From: Mangrovimicrobium sediminis
GTDB lineage: Bacteria > Pseudomonadota > Gammaproteobacteria > Pseudomonadales > Halieaceae
Length of the DNA: 64,000 nt
Direction: 5' to 3'
Assembly (NCBI RefSeq): GCF_004745945.1
Contig: NZ_SRLE01000007.1
Span: 310,001 to 374,000, forward strand
The notes below the pieces were generated by a model. It was not told where the DNA came from and did not search any database. It was given only the letters and a program-made list of their open reading frames with translations. The translations under genes were made by a program, and so were the position numbers. How positions within the stretch are numbered: the stretch's first letter is position 1; each line of letters begins with the position of its first letter. Below are positions 43,110 through 51,827 of this stretch, one piece after another.

Positions 43110-44924
43110 ATGTCCTACCAGGTTCTCGCGCGCAAATGGCGGCCGAAAAGCTTCCGGGAGATGGTCGGCCAGGAGCATGTGCTGCGCGCGCTGATCAATG
43201 CCCTGGACCACGACCGGCTGCACCACGCCTACCTGTTCACCGGCACCCGCGGTGTCGGCAAGACCACCATCGCGCGCATCCTCGCCAAGTGCCTGAACTG
43301 TGAGCAGGGGGTCTCTTCCGAGCCCTGCGGCGAGTGCGGCTCCTGCCTGGAAATCGCCGAGGGGCGCAGCGTCGACCTGCTCGAAGTGGATGCCGCCTCG
43401 CGCACCAAGGTGGAAGACACCCGCGAACTGCTGGAGAACGTGCAGTACGCGCCGACCCGCTCGCGCTACAAGATCTACCTCATCGACGAGGTGCACATGC
43501 TCTCCACCAGCAGCTTCAACGCGCTGCTGAAAACGCTGGAAGAGCCGCCGCCCCATGTCAAGTTCCTGCTTGCCACCACCGACCCGCAGAAGCTGCCGGC
43601 CACGGTGCTCTCGCGCTGCCTGCAGTTCAACCTCAAGAACATGCCGCCGGAGCAGATCGTCGGCCATCTGGAGTCGATTCTCGGGCAGGAGATGATCAGC
43701 TTCGAGACGCCGGCGCTGTGGCTGCTCGGCCGGGCCGCCGCCGGCAGTATGCGCGACGCCCTGAGCCTCACCGACCAGGCCATCGCCTTCGGCTCCGGCA
43801 AGCTCACCGAGGCCGAGGTGCGCAGCATGCTGGGCAGCGTCGATCTCGGCTTCATCTACGAATTGCTCGAGGAGGTGGCCGGTGGCGACGCCGCCAGCGT
43901 GCTCGCGGTTGTTGCCCGCATGGGCGAGCACGGCGCCGACTTCGATAACAGCGCGGAGGAACTGATCTCCCTGCTGCACCGCATCGCCGTCGCCCAGGTG
44001 GTGCCTGACGCGGTCGACAACACCTGGGGCGACGCCGAGCGGGTCGCCGCGCTGGCCGCCGCGATCACCGCAGAAGACGCCCAGCTTTACTACCAGGTGG
44101 CGATCAACGGCAAGCGCGACATGGCGCTGGCGCCGGAGCCGCGGGTCGGTTTCGAGATGTCGCTGCTGCGCATGCTCGCCTTCCGCCCGGCACAGGAGAC
44201 GGCGGCACCCGCGGGCGGCAGCCCCGGGGGCGCCGCAACCCGCGCCGGGGAGGTCGCGGCGGATGCAAAAAAGTCCCCTGAGGCGTCGCGGCTGAATCCG
44301 CGACCTGCGCCATCGCCTGCACAGGCGCTGGCCAAGCCAGCCCCGGCTGGGGAGAGGGTAGAGGCGAGGGTGCAGGAGCGGACCGAGGCGAGGGTCGAGG
44401 CACCGGCTGCCCAGCGGCGCGAGCCGCCGCCAGCGACTGCGCCGTCAGTGCCGCCCGGGCCCGCGGCGCCGGCACCCGGCGCGGCCAGTGAGCCGGCGCG
44501 CGAACAGCCCGCCGCCAGCGGTGCCGCCGCGGCCAAGGCCGATAGCGGCGACTGGATCACCCTGGTCGAGGCGCTGGGCCTGGTCGGGGTGGTGCAGAGC
44601 ATCGCCCACAACATGGCGCTGGTCAGCGCCGAGCACGACCGCTTCCAGTTCGTGCTGGACGCGGAGAACGCGGCGCTGTTCAACCCCAGCCACGAGGACA
44701 AACTGCGCCTGGCCCTGCAGAACTACCTGGAGCGCGAGGTGTCGGTGTCCATCGAGGTGGGTGACCCGCCGGTGGAAACACCCGCCATGCGCCGCGCGCG
44801 GCTGAAGCAGGCGCGCCGCCAGCAGGCGGTGACGGAAATTGAAAACGACGAGCGCCTGCGGGCGCTGATGGCGCGCTTCGACGGCAAACTCGACGTCGGC
44901 TCGATCGCGCCGCGGGAACCCTGA
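43110..44924 (+). CDS. dnaX: DNA polymerase III tau/gamma subunits
   Basis: Clamp-loader subunit of the replicative polymerase; 604 residues as tau. Walker [10 protein letters not shown] is near 45-53, the four-cysteine zinc site [19 protein letters not shown] at about 63-81, Walker [10 protein letters not shown], and sensor motif [17 protein letters not shown]. After about 370 comes a proline/alanine-rich linker, then the tau-specific C-terminal domain that binds the polymerase and helicase. The slippery heptamer A AAA AAG at 44267-44273 is in the correct frame; a -1 shift would add V-P and stop at TGA 44279-44281, giving a 390-residue gamma. It heads the dnaX-ybaB-recR operon. Confidence 0.96.
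   Translation: MSYQVLARKWRPKSFREMVGQEHVLRALINALDHDRLHHAYLFTGTRGVGKTTIARILAKCLNCEQGVSSEPCGECGSCLEIAEGRSVDLLEVDAASRTKVEDTRELLENVQYAPTRSRYKIYLIDEVHMLSTSSFNALLKTLEEPPPHVKFLLATTDPQKLPATVLSRCLQFNLKNMPPEQIVGHLESILGQEMISFETPALWLLGRAAAGSMRDALSLTDQAIAFGSGKLTEAEVRSMLGSVDLGFIYELLEEVAGGDAASVLAVVARMGEHGADFDNSAEELISLLHRIAVAQVVPDAVDNTWGDAERVAALAAAITAEDAQLYYQVAINGKRDMALAPEPRVGFEMSLLRMLAFRPAQETAAPAGGSPGGAATRAGEVAADAKKSPEASRLNPRPAPSPAQALAKPAPAGERVEARVQERTEARVEAPAAQRREPPPATAPSVPPGPAAPAPGAASEPAREQPAASGAAAAKADSGDWITLVEALGLVGVVQSIAHNMALVSAEHDRFQFVLDAENAALFNPSHEDKLRLALQNYLEREVSVSIEVGDPPVETPAMRRARLKQARRQQAVTEIENDERLRALMARFDGKLDVGSIAPREP
44267..44304 (+). promoter_or_regulatory. Programmed -1 frameshift signal in dnaX
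   Basis: The heptamer AAAAAAG (44267-44273) has the zero-frame phase A AAA AAG used by E. coli dnaX. GGGGAGG (about 44247-44253) lies upstream as a possible stimulatory Shine-Dalgarno-like element. A hairpin with stem GTCGCGG (44285-44291) and CCGCGAC (44298-44304) and a 6-nt loop follows 11 nt later. The -1 frame stops at 44281. Confidence 0.85.
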
Positions 44925-44938
44925 GGAGGGAGACGCGC

Positions 44939-45256
44939 ATGAAAATTACCGACCTGATGCAACAGGCGCAGAAACTGCAGGAAGACATGCAGAAGACCCA
45001 GGAGGCGCTGGCCAGCGCCGAGGTCACCGGCGAGGCCGGGGCCGGGCTGGTGACGGTGACCATGACCGGTCGCCACGACGTCAAGCGCGTGAACATCGAC
45101 GCCAGCGTGCTGGGCGAGGACAAGGAAGTGCTGGAAGACCTGCTGGCGGCGGCGGTGAACGACGCGGTGCGCAAGGTCGAGGCGCACAACCGCGAGGCCA
45201 TGTCGGAGATGACCGCGGGCCTGAACCTGCCCGGCGGCATGAAGTTCCCGTTCTGA
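44939..45256 (+). CDS. ybaB: YbaB/EbfC nucleoid-associated protein
   Basis: A 105-residue DNA-binding protein that forms tweezer-like dimers. Characteristic segments: the [48 protein letters not shown] helix and sheet, and the C-terminal [12 protein letters not shown]. The position between dnaX and recR is conserved across bacteria. It starts 14 bp after dnaX with AGGAGGG upstream. Confidence 0.95.
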   Translation: MKITDLMQQAQKLQEDMQKTQEALASAEVTGEAGAGLVTVTMTGRHDVKRVNIDASVLGEDKEVLEDLLAAAVNDAVRKVEAHNREAMSEMTAGLNLPGGMKFPF

Positions 45257-45269
45257 GAATTCCGCTTCG

Positions 45270-45869
45270 ATGAAATACAGTCCCGCCCTGCAGGGCCTGA
45301 TCGAGGCCCTGCGCTGCCTGCCCGGGGTCGGCCCCAAGTCGGCCCAGCGCATGGCCCTGCACCTGCTGGAGCGCGACCGCGAGGGCGCGGTGGAGCTGTC
45401 GCAGCGGCTGCAGGTCGCGGTCGACCGCATCGGCCACTGCGTGCAGTGTCGCAACCTCACCGAACTGGAGGTGTGCGAGATCTGCGCCGACACGCGCCGC
45501 GATGCCGCGACCATCTGCGTGGTAGAGACCCCGGCGGATGTGCTGGCCGTCGAGCAAAGCGGCAGCTATCGCGGCCGCTACTTCGTGCTCATGGGCCACC
45601 TGTCGCCGATCGATGGCATCGGCCCGGAAGACCTCGGCCTGGACCGCTTCGAACGCCGCGTGGCCGAGGAGGGCGTCGCCGAGGTGATCCTGGCCACGAA
45701 TCCCACGGTGGAGGGCGAGGCCACCGCCTACTACCTGTCCGACGCGCTGCGCAGTCGCGGCGTGAAGGTCTCACGCATTGCCCACGGCGTACCGTTGGGC
45801 GGTGAACTCGAATATGTCGATGGCTCGACGCTGGCCCACGCGTTCAGCGGCCGTCGCCCGCTGGAGTAA
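45270..45869 (+). CDS. recR: Recombination protein RecR
   Basis: A 199-residue recombination mediator that acts with RecF and RecO to load RecA on gapped DNA. The N-terminal HhH ([24 protein letters not shown]), the zinc finger [16 protein letters not shown] at about 57-72, the Toprim domain ([32 protein letters not shown]) and the C-terminal Walker-like [12 protein letters not shown] are all present. It starts 13 bp after ybaB. Confidence 0.96.
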   Translation: MKYSPALQGLIEALRCLPGVGPKSAQRMALHLLERDREGAVELSQRLQVAVDRIGHCVQCRNLTELEVCEICADTRRDAATICVVETPADVLAVEQSGSYRGRYFVLMGHLSPIDGIGPEDLGLDRFERRVAEEGVAEVILATNPTVEGEATAYYLSDALRSRGVKVSRIAHGVPLGGELEYVDGSTLAHAFSGRRPLE

Positions 45870-45876
45870 ACAGGAC

Positions 45877-46992
45877 GTGGATTGGCAGTTGCTGGAATCG
45901 GACCAGGCCCTGGCGCAGTTGCTGGAGGGCGCGAAGGGCTGCACCGCGGTGATGGTGGACACCGAGTTCATGCGCCGCAACACGTTTTACCCGCAGGTTG
46001 CCCTGGTGCAGCTGTGTTTCCACGGCGGCGAGGCCGCGGGCACGGCCTGGCTGGTCGACCCGCTGCGCATCGAAGACCCCGCGCCGCTGGCCGCGCTGTT
46101 CGCAGACCCGGCGGTGACCAAGGTGCTGCACTCGGCCAGTGAAGACCTCGAGGTCTTCCAGCAGTGGCTGGGCGTGCTGCCACAGCCCCTGTTCGACACG
46201 CAGAAGGCCGCCGCCCTGGCCGGCATGGACTTCGGCATGGGTTATCGCAACATTGTACTGGCCCTGTGCGAGGAAGACCTGCCCAAGGGCGAGACGCGCT
46301 CCGACTGGCTGCAGCGCCCGCTCACCGAATCCCAGTGCCACTACGCGGCCCAGGACGTGATCTGGCTGCTCGAGGTCTACCGCGAACTGGCCGTGCGCTG
46401 CCGCGAATCCGGGCGCTACGACTGGGTGCTGGCGGAGGGGGAGGAGGCCTGCGCCAATCTCGCCTCCGGCGCCGGCGGCTACTACCGCAAGCTGAAGAAT
46501 GCCTGGAAGCTGCGCCCGCGCGAACTGGCCCGCCTGGCGGCGATCTGCGACTGGCGCGATGAGGTGGCGCGGCGCGAGGACCGCCCGCGCAGCTGGATCA
46601 TCGACGACCCGACCTGTTTCCAGGCCGCGCGCCTGCGCCCGGAGACCAGCGACGACCTGCGTCGCAAGCTGGAAATGCATCCCTCGGCCCTGCGTCGCTA
46701 CGGCCAGGGTTTGCTGCAGGTGCTCGACGATTGTGACGGTCTGCCGGACGACGCGCTGCCCGCGCCATTGCCCGCACCGCTGTCCGCCGCCCAGCGCGAG
46801 CAGTTGAAGCGGTTGAAGGCGCGCCTCGAGGCGATTGCCGGCGAGATGGGGGTGGCGCCACAGGCGCTGCTGGCCAACCGCGACCTGGAAATCCTGCTGC
46901 GCGGCGGCGAGGAACCCGCGGCCTGGTCCGGCTGGCGCCGCGACTGCGTGATCGAGCCCCTGCGCACATGGTTGCAGGGTGCTGGCGCATGA
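45877..46992 (+). CDS. rnd: Ribonuclease D
   Basis: 3'-5' exoribonuclease involved in tRNA 3' maturation; 371 residues from the GTG at 45877, close to E. coli Rnd (375). DEDD-type exonuclease residues are in VMVDTEFMRRNTFYPQ (D-x-E), SASEDLEVFQQW and CHYAAQDVIWLLEVY. Two HRDC-type helical domains follow. I chose GTG because it starts the family N-terminus (DWQLLESDQALAQLL) with GGAG upstream; earlier ATGs lie inside recR. It overlaps the next gene as ATGA. Confidence 0.93.
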   Translation: MDWQLLESDQALAQLLEGAKGCTAVMVDTEFMRRNTFYPQVALVQLCFHGGEAAGTAWLVDPLRIEDPAPLAALFADPAVTKVLHSASEDLEVFQQWLGVLPQPLFDTQKAAALAGMDFGMGYRNIVLALCEEDLPKGETRSDWLQRPLTESQCHYAAQDVIWLLEVYRELAVRCRESGRYDWVLAEGEEACANLASGAGGYYRKLKNAWKLRPRELARLAAICDWRDEVARREDRPRSWIIDDPTCFQAARLRPETSDDLRRKLEMHPSALRRYGQGLLQVLDDCDGLPDDALPAPLPAPLSAAQREQLKRLKARLEAIAGEMGVAPQALLANRDLEILLRGGEEPAAWSGWRRDCVIEPLRTWLQGAGA

Positions 46993-47276
46993 AACGCCTG
47001 GTGGAAATCTTCCGCAGCTCGCGCAAGGACGAGATGTACCTCTACGTGGACCGTGCGCGCGGTCTTGCCGACGTGCCGGAACCGCTGCTGCAGCAGTTCG
47101 GCGAGCCGACCAGCGTGATGTCGCTGATGCTCGAACCGGCGCGCAAGTTGGCGCGAGCCGACGCCGCAGAAGTGCTGGCGAAGATCGAGGCGCAGGGTTT
47201 CTACCTGCAGATGCCGCCCACCGCCGAGGAGCTGTTGCGCCGCGAGCGCGCCGGGGAGACCGGTGAGCGCGACTGA
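46989..47276 (+). CDS. ycgL: YcgL-domain protein
   Basis: A 95-residue protein of the YcgL family (function unknown; small alpha/beta fold): MKRLVEIFRSSRKDEMYLYVDRARGLADVPEPLLQQFGEPTSVMSLML. The ATG overlaps the rnd stop by 4 bp, and the 3' end overlaps ycgN by 14 bp, so rnd-ycgL-ycgN is a tight operon. The frame is open upstream to 46968 but those codons lie in rnd. Confidence 0.9.
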   Translation: MKRLVEIFRSSRKDEMYLYVDRARGLADVPEPLLQQFGEPTSVMSLMLEPARKLARADAAEVLAKIEAQGFYLQMPPTAEELLRRERAGETGERD

Positions 47277-47712
47277 GTGGTGGCACGAACTGCCGCTGCA
47301 GGCGCTCGACGCCACGCAGTGGGAGGCGCTGTGCGATGGCTGCGCCCGCTGCTGCCTGCACAAGCTCGAGGACGCCGAGACCGGCGAGCTGCTCTTCACC
47401 CGTGTGCACTGTACTTTGCTGGACGCGGACACCTGCCGCTGCAGCGACTACCCACATCGCCAGCAGCGGGTGCCTGGTTGCGCCAGCCTGGCGCCGGACA
47501 CGGTAGCCGGTTTCGACTGGCTGCCGGCGACCTGCGCCTATCGCCTGCGCGCCGAGGGTCTGCACCTGCCCGAGTGGCATCACCTGGTGTCGGGGTCGCG
47601 GGAGACGGTGCACGAGGCCGGTATCTCGGCACGCGGCTGGACGATTTCAGAGGACTATGTCCACCCGGACGGCTACGATGAACACATCGTGCACTGGGTG
47701 GAGCAGGAGTAG
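47263..47712 (+). CDS. ycgN: YcgN family (UPF0260) cysteine-cluster protein
   Basis: A 149-residue protein with the conserved cysteine pattern LCDGCARCCLHKLED near the N-terminus, VHCTLLDADTCRCSDYPHRQQRVPGC and the C-terminal ISEDYVHPDGYDEHIVHWVEQE. The cysteines probably bind a metal or an iron-sulfur cluster (family knowledge of the YkgJ/UPF0260 group). Start GTG lies within ycgL. Confidence 0.92.
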   Translation: MSATEWWHELPLQALDATQWEALCDGCARCCLHKLEDAETGELLFTRVHCTLLDADTCRCSDYPHRQQRVPGCASLAPDTVAGFDWLPATCAYRLRAEGLHLPEWHHLVSGSRETVHEAGISARGWTISEDYVHPDGYDEHIVHWVEQE

Positions 47713-47715
47713 AGC

Positions 47716-48090
47716 GTGCTCAGCGAAGAATCCTATCATGTAGCACTCGCCGCCTATCTCGCCGCGGGTGTCCTGGCCATGCTGTTACTCGCCTGGTGGC
47801 TGGGCCGGCGCTGGCCCAACGGCTGGACCGCACTGCTGGTCCTGTTGTGTGGTGCGCTGCTGTTGACCCCGGCCTACCCGCGCGAGGGCGTGGAGACTTT
47901 CGCCCCCGCGCTGGTGGTCGCCGCCTTCCAGATGCTCACCAGCGGTGTCGAGTCGGCACAGCACGCCCTGCGACCGCTGGCCTTCGCCTGTGGCCTGGCC
48001 GTGGTGCTGGCGCTGATCCTGCGCTTTACCTTGCTGCGGCCGCGCCGCCCGGCACCGGCCCCGGCTGCCGGCGCGGAGGGCGGCGACTGA
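47716..48090 (+). CDS. Small membrane protein of unknown function
   Basis: 124 residues from a GTG 3 bp after ycgN. Three TM helices are likely (about 10-30, 38-53, 90-108), followed by a proline/alanine-rich cytoplasmic tail (RPRRPAPAPAAGAEGGD). Start and stop abut its neighbours: the next ORF begins immediately after the stop codon. It is probably a partner of the following vWA-like protein; no family is recognised. Confidence 0.75.
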   Translation: MLSEESYHVALAAYLAAGVLAMLLLAWWLGRRWPNGWTALLVLLCGALLLTPAYPREGVETFAPALVVAAFQMLTSGVESAQHALRPLAFACGLAVVLALILRFTLLRPRRPAPAPAAGAEGGD

Positions 48091-49668
48091 ATGCGCCTGC
48101 GCCTGGCGCGGCTCGCGCTGGTCTGCCTGTGGTGTAGCCTGGGCCCCTGGCCCGCCGCCGTTTCGGCGCAGCCAGCGCGGGAGCTTTTGCTGCCGGAACC
48201 TTCGGTGCCCCAGCACTCGGGGTCCCAGCTTCCGGTGCCCCAGTCTTCCGTGCCACAGCAGTCTTCCGTGCCACAGCAGTCTTCCGTGCCCCAGCAGCCT
48301 TCCACGCCCCAGCCTGCAGCGCCAGAGCTGCGCGTGCTGGTCGACACGGGCAGTGGCGGTGGGGCAGGTGACATCGCAGACTTGCGCCGCGAGGCCCTGG
48401 ACCTGCTGGCGAGCCTGCTGCCCGAGGGTGCCCGGGTCGGTGTCTGGTCGTATGGTGACCAGGTGGCGACGCTGATGCCGCCCGCCGTGGTCGACCGCGC
48501 CTGGCGCTCCCGATTGCGCGATCTTATCCCCGCTGTGCAGGCCACCGGGGCGCGCGCCGATCTGCCGGCCGCGCTGTCTGCAGCCCTGGACATTCCGGCG
48601 CAGGAAGGGAGCAGGCTTTCCCTGCTGCTTCTCAGCAGCACCCCGGTGGCGGTCGCCGACTCGCCGATGATCAACGCCGGGGCCACCCGCGACCTGCTCG
48701 CCGACACGCTGCCAGTGCTGGCCGGGTCCGCAATTGCGCTGCACAGCATCGCCCTGTCCCCGCAGGCGGACCGCGGCCTGCTCGAAGGCCTGGCCTGGGG
48801 TAGTGGCGGCCTCGCGCTGCGTGCACAGGCGCCTGAAGAAGTCCCCCTGGCACTGCTCGAGATTCTCGATCGCGCCCTGCCGCTGGCGCAACTGCCCCTG
48901 CGCGGCGATGTCTTTCACGTGGACCCGCACGTCGAGGCCTTCACCGCGTTGCTCATCGGCCCCGCCGGCGGGGCGGTGGAGCTGGTGGCGCCGGACGGCA
49001 CCCGGTTCCTGCCGCAGACAACCACGGCCGAGGTCACCTGGGCGCGCCACGAGTCACTGCTGCTCGCCCGCGTGCCCGGGCCCCTGGCCGGGGACTGGCA
49101 GTTGCGCGCATCCGGGGCGCAGGCGCGGCGTATCTCGGTGGAATCCCCGTTGCGGCTGCAGGTGGATGCCTTGCCCGCCACGCTCGCCGCCGGCCAGCAA
49201 GGGGAACTGGCACTGCGGGTGGTGCGCCCGGATGCGGCGCCGGGTGACGACACTGAACTGCCCGACTATGCCATCGACCTGGCGCTCAGTGGGCCGCGGG
49301 GGTTCAGCGCCAGTGTGGATCTCTCCACCGCGGGTGCGCCGGACCCGGATGGACTGATACGCGTGGCTCTGCCCGTGTTGCCCGAACCCGGTCGCTACCG
49401 CCTGCTGCTGCGCCTGGCCGCGGCGGGGGCGGAGCGTGAACTGCCCCTGTCGCTGGAGGTCCGGCCCGCCAGCGACCCGACGCTGGTTACGCGCGCCCTG
49501 AGCGCACCGCCGGACAACCTGCGCCTGCCCATGCTCACCCTGGCGGGTGCGGCCGTACTGGCCCTGGGCGCACTGTGGCTGGTGCTGCGCCGGCGCCAGC
49601 GGGACAAACTGGACACCTGGCGCCGGCGCGCGCGCCGCCTGCAGGGGGAGAACAGCCGCAGCGCCTGA
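48091..49668 (+). CDS. Membrane-anchored vWA-like protein with degenerate MIDAS
   Basis: A 525-residue protein: signal peptide (MRLRLARLALVCLWCSLGPWPAAVSAQ), a proline/glutamine/serine tract of VPQQSS-type hexapeptides at about 38-75, a von Willebrand A-like domain at about 78-265 (LRVLVDTGSGGGAGDIADLRREALDLLASLLPEGARVGVWSYGD), beta-rich modules, and a C-terminal TM (about 475-500) with a basic cytoplasmic tail. The metal-site motif expected as D-x-S-x-S is DTGSG here, so metal binding is doubtful. Overall it resembles envelope vWA proteins with an Ig-like part. It is coupled to the preceding small membrane protein. Function unknown. Confidence 0.82.
   Translation: MRLRLARLALVCLWCSLGPWPAAVSAQPARELLLPEPSVPQHSGSQLPVPQSSVPQQSSVPQQSSVPQQPSTPQPAAPELRVLVDTGSGGGAGDIADLRREALDLLASLLPEGARVGVWSYGDQVATLMPPAVVDRAWRSRLRDLIPAVQATGARADLPAALSAALDIPAQEGSRLSLLLLSSTPVAVADSPMINAGATRDLLADTLPVLAGSAIALHSIALSPQADRGLLEGLAWGSGGLALRAQAPEEVPLALLEILDRALPLAQLPLRGDVFHVDPHVEAFTALLIGPAGGAVELVAPDGTRFLPQTTTAEVTWARHESLLLARVPGPLAGDWQLRASGAQARRISVESPLRLQVDALPATLAAGQQGELALRVVRPDAAPGDDTELPDYAIDLALSGPRGFSASVDLSTAGAPDPDGLIRVALPVLPEPGRYRLLLRLAAAGAERELPLSLEVRPASDPTLVTRALSAPPDNLRLPMLTLAGAAVLALGALWLVLRRRQRDKLDTWRRRARRLQGENSRSA
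48241..48312 (+). repeat. Four 18-bp tandem repeats encoding QSSVPQ units
   Basis: Units at 48241, 48259, 48277 and 48295. The first two are identical (CAGTCTTCCGTGCCACAG); the third differs by one base and the fourth by three. They encode the linker of the vWA-like protein and are prone to length change by slippage. Confidence 0.85.
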
Positions 49669-49690
49669 GCCGCGGCCCGGCCTCCACCGC

Positions 49691-49719
49691 TTGAATCGCC
49701 ACCGGGCAGTTTTTAAACT
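49691..49719 (+). promoter_or_regulatory. Candidate sigma70 promoter of the MoxR/CoxE-like pair
   Basis: TTGAAT (49691-49696), 17-bp spacer, TAAACT (49714-49719), 52 bp before the ATPase start. Confidence 0.5.
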
Positions 49720-49771
49720 GGGCAGCTTTGTCACTGCACAGTCCATCCAACTTTACTCACAGGTACTGGGA

Positions 49772-50617
49772 ATGAAATTTGAAGGCACCGAGCGATACGT
49801 CGCCACCGATGACCTGCGCATGGCGGTCAACGCCGCGGTCGCACTGCAGCGGCCGCTGCTGATCAAGGGCGAGCCGGGCACCGGCAAGACCATGCTGGCC
49901 GAAGAGGTCGCCGCCGGGCTCGGCATGCCGCTGATCCAGTGGCACATCAAGTCCACCACCAAGGCGCAGCAGGGCCTATACGAGTACGACGCGGTGTCGC
50001 GCCTGCGCGATTCGCAGCTCGGCGATGAAAAAGTCCACGACATCGCCAACTACATCAAGAAGGGCAAGCTGTGGGAGGCGTTCACCGCCGAGGAACAGGT
50101 GGTGCTGCTGATCGACGAGATCGATAAGGCCGATATCGAGTTTCCCAACGACCTGCTGGTGGAACTCGACCGCATGGAATTCTTCGTTTACGAGACCGGC
50201 GAGACGGTGAAGGCGAAGCATCGGCCGGTCATCATCATCACCAGTAACAACGAGAAGGAACTGCCCGACGCCTTCCTGCGCCGCTGTTTCTTCCACTTCA
50301 TCAACTTCCCGGACAAGGAGACGATGCGCGAGATCATCGCCGTGCACTACCCGGATATTTCCAAATCCCTGGTGGCCGAGGCGATGGAGGTATTCTTCGA
50401 CCTGCGCGAGATTCCCGGGCTGAAGAAAAAGCCCTCGACCTCGGAACTGATCGACTGGCTGAAGCTGCTCATGGCGGACGAGATTCCCGACGAGATCCTC
50501 AAGGAGCGCGACCCGAGCAAGGCGATCCCGCCGCTGTATGGCGCGCTGATGAAAAACGAGCAGGACGTGCACCTGCTCGAGCGCCTGGCCTTCATGCACC
50601 GCCGCGAGATGCGCTGA
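49772..50617 (+). CDS. MoxR-family AAA+ ATPase
   Basis: A 281-residue AAA+ chaperone-like ATPase. Walker A GEPGTGKTM is near 34-42, Walker B VVLLIDEIDKAD, sensor 1 IITSNNEKELPDAFLRRC. MoxR ATPases work with vWA partners to insert metals or cofactors into, or activate, target enzymes. The start MKFEGTERY was chosen after the promoter region; the frame is open upstream. It lies 10 bp before the vWA gene, its evident partner. Confidence 0.93.
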   Translation: MKFEGTERYVATDDLRMAVNAAVALQRPLLIKGEPGTGKTMLAEEVAAGLGMPLIQWHIKSTTKAQQGLYEYDAVSRLRDSQLGDEKVHDIANYIKKGKLWEAFTAEEQVVLLIDEIDKADIEFPNDLLVELDRMEFFVYETGETVKAKHRPVIIITSNNEKELPDAFLRRCFFHFINFPDKETMREIIAVHYPDISKSLVAEAMEVFFDLREIPGLKKKPSTSELIDWLKLLMADEIPDEILKERDPSKAIPPLYGALMKNEQDVHLLERLAFMHRREMR

Positions 50618-50627
50618 GTCCGCCGCT

Positions 50628-51803
50628 GTGCTGGTCAATTTTTTCCACTGCCTGCGCGACGTCGGCATCCCGGTCACCACACGCGAACTGCTGGACCTGC
50701 TCGAGGGCCTGCAGCGCCACGTGGTATTCGGTTCGGTCGACGAGTTCTACTATTTCAGCCGCACCTGCATGGTCAAGGACGAGAAGTACTTCGACCGCTT
50801 CGACCGCGCCTTCGCCCTGCACTTCGAGGAACTGGAAGCGCTGGACGACATCATCGAGGCGCTGATCCCCGAGGAGTGGCTGCGCGCGGAGTTCCTCAAG
50901 CAGCTCAGCGAGGAGGAAAAAGCGAAGATCGAGACCCTGGGCGGCCTGGAAAAACTCATCGAGGAATTCAAGAAACGCCTCGAGGAGCAAAAGGGCCGTC
51001 ACCAGGGCGGCAACAAGTGGGTGGGCACCGGCGGCACCTCGCCCTTCGGCCAGCAGGGCTATCACCCGGAGGGTATCCGGGTCGGCCCCAATGGCGGCAA
51101 TAAAAAGGCGGTCAAGGTCTGGGACCGGCGCGAGTACAAGAACCTCGATGACAGCGTGGAACTCGGCACGCGTAATATCAAGGTCGCGCTGCGCCGCCTG
51201 CGCCGTTTCGCGCGTACCGGCGCGGCGGACGAACTCGACCTCGACGACACCATCCGTAGCACCGCGCGCAACGCCGGCCTGCTGGATATCAAGATGGTGC
51301 CGGAGCGCCACAATGCGGTGAAGGTACTGCTGTTCTTCGACGTGGGCGGCTCAATGGACCCGCATGTGAAGGTCTGCGAGGAACTGTTCTCCGCCGCGCG
51401 CACCGAGTTCAAGCACATGGAGTATTTCTACTTCCATAACTTCATTTACGAGAGCGTGTGGAAGAACAACATTCGCCGGCACAACGAGCGCACGCCGCTG
51501 CTCGACGTGATGCACAAGTACAGCCATGACTACAAGATCATCTTTATCGGCGACGCCTCGATGTCGCCCTACGAGATCCTGCAGCCGGGCGGTTCGGTGG
51601 AGCACTGGAACGAGGAGCCCGGCGCGGCCTGGATGCAGCGCCTGCGCGAGGTCTACGACAAGGTGGTGTGGATCAACCCGGTACCGCGGGAAGACTGGCA
51701 CTACACCCATTCCGTGGGCGTGGTACGCGAATTGCTCGAGGAGCACATGTATCCCCTGACCCTGAAGGGCCTCGAGGATGCCATGGCCTACCTGACCAAG
51801 TAG
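50628..51803 (+). CDS. CoxE-like vWA-domain protein
   Basis: A 391-residue cytosolic protein. The N-terminal half is helical and charged, with a flexible glycine-rich segment (HQGGNKWVGTGGTSPFGQQG) at about 125-145. The C-terminal vWA domain has the metal motif DVGGSMD (about 240), followed by FYFHNFIYESVW and the conserved FIGDASMSPYEI. It belongs to the CoxE/YehP-like partners of MoxR ATPases. The target enzyme is not encoded nearby. Start GTG, 10 bp after the ATPase gene. Confidence 0.91.
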   Translation: MLVNFFHCLRDVGIPVTTRELLDLLEGLQRHVVFGSVDEFYYFSRTCMVKDEKYFDRFDRAFALHFEELEALDDIIEALIPEEWLRAEFLKQLSEEEKAKIETLGGLEKLIEEFKKRLEEQKGRHQGGNKWVGTGGTSPFGQQGYHPEGIRVGPNGGNKKAVKVWDRREYKNLDDSVELGTRNIKVALRRLRRFARTGAADELDLDDTIRSTARNAGLLDIKMVPERHNAVKVLLFFDVGGSMDPHVKVCEELFSAARTEFKHMEYFYFHNFIYESVWKNNIRRHNERTPLLDVMHKYSHDYKIIFIGDASMSPYEILQPGGSVEHWNEEPGAAWMQRLREVYDKVVWINPVPREDWHYTHSVGVVRELLEEHMYPLTLKGLEDAMAYLTK

Positions 51804-51827
51804 CTTTCGCGCCGGCTGCGCCTGCGC

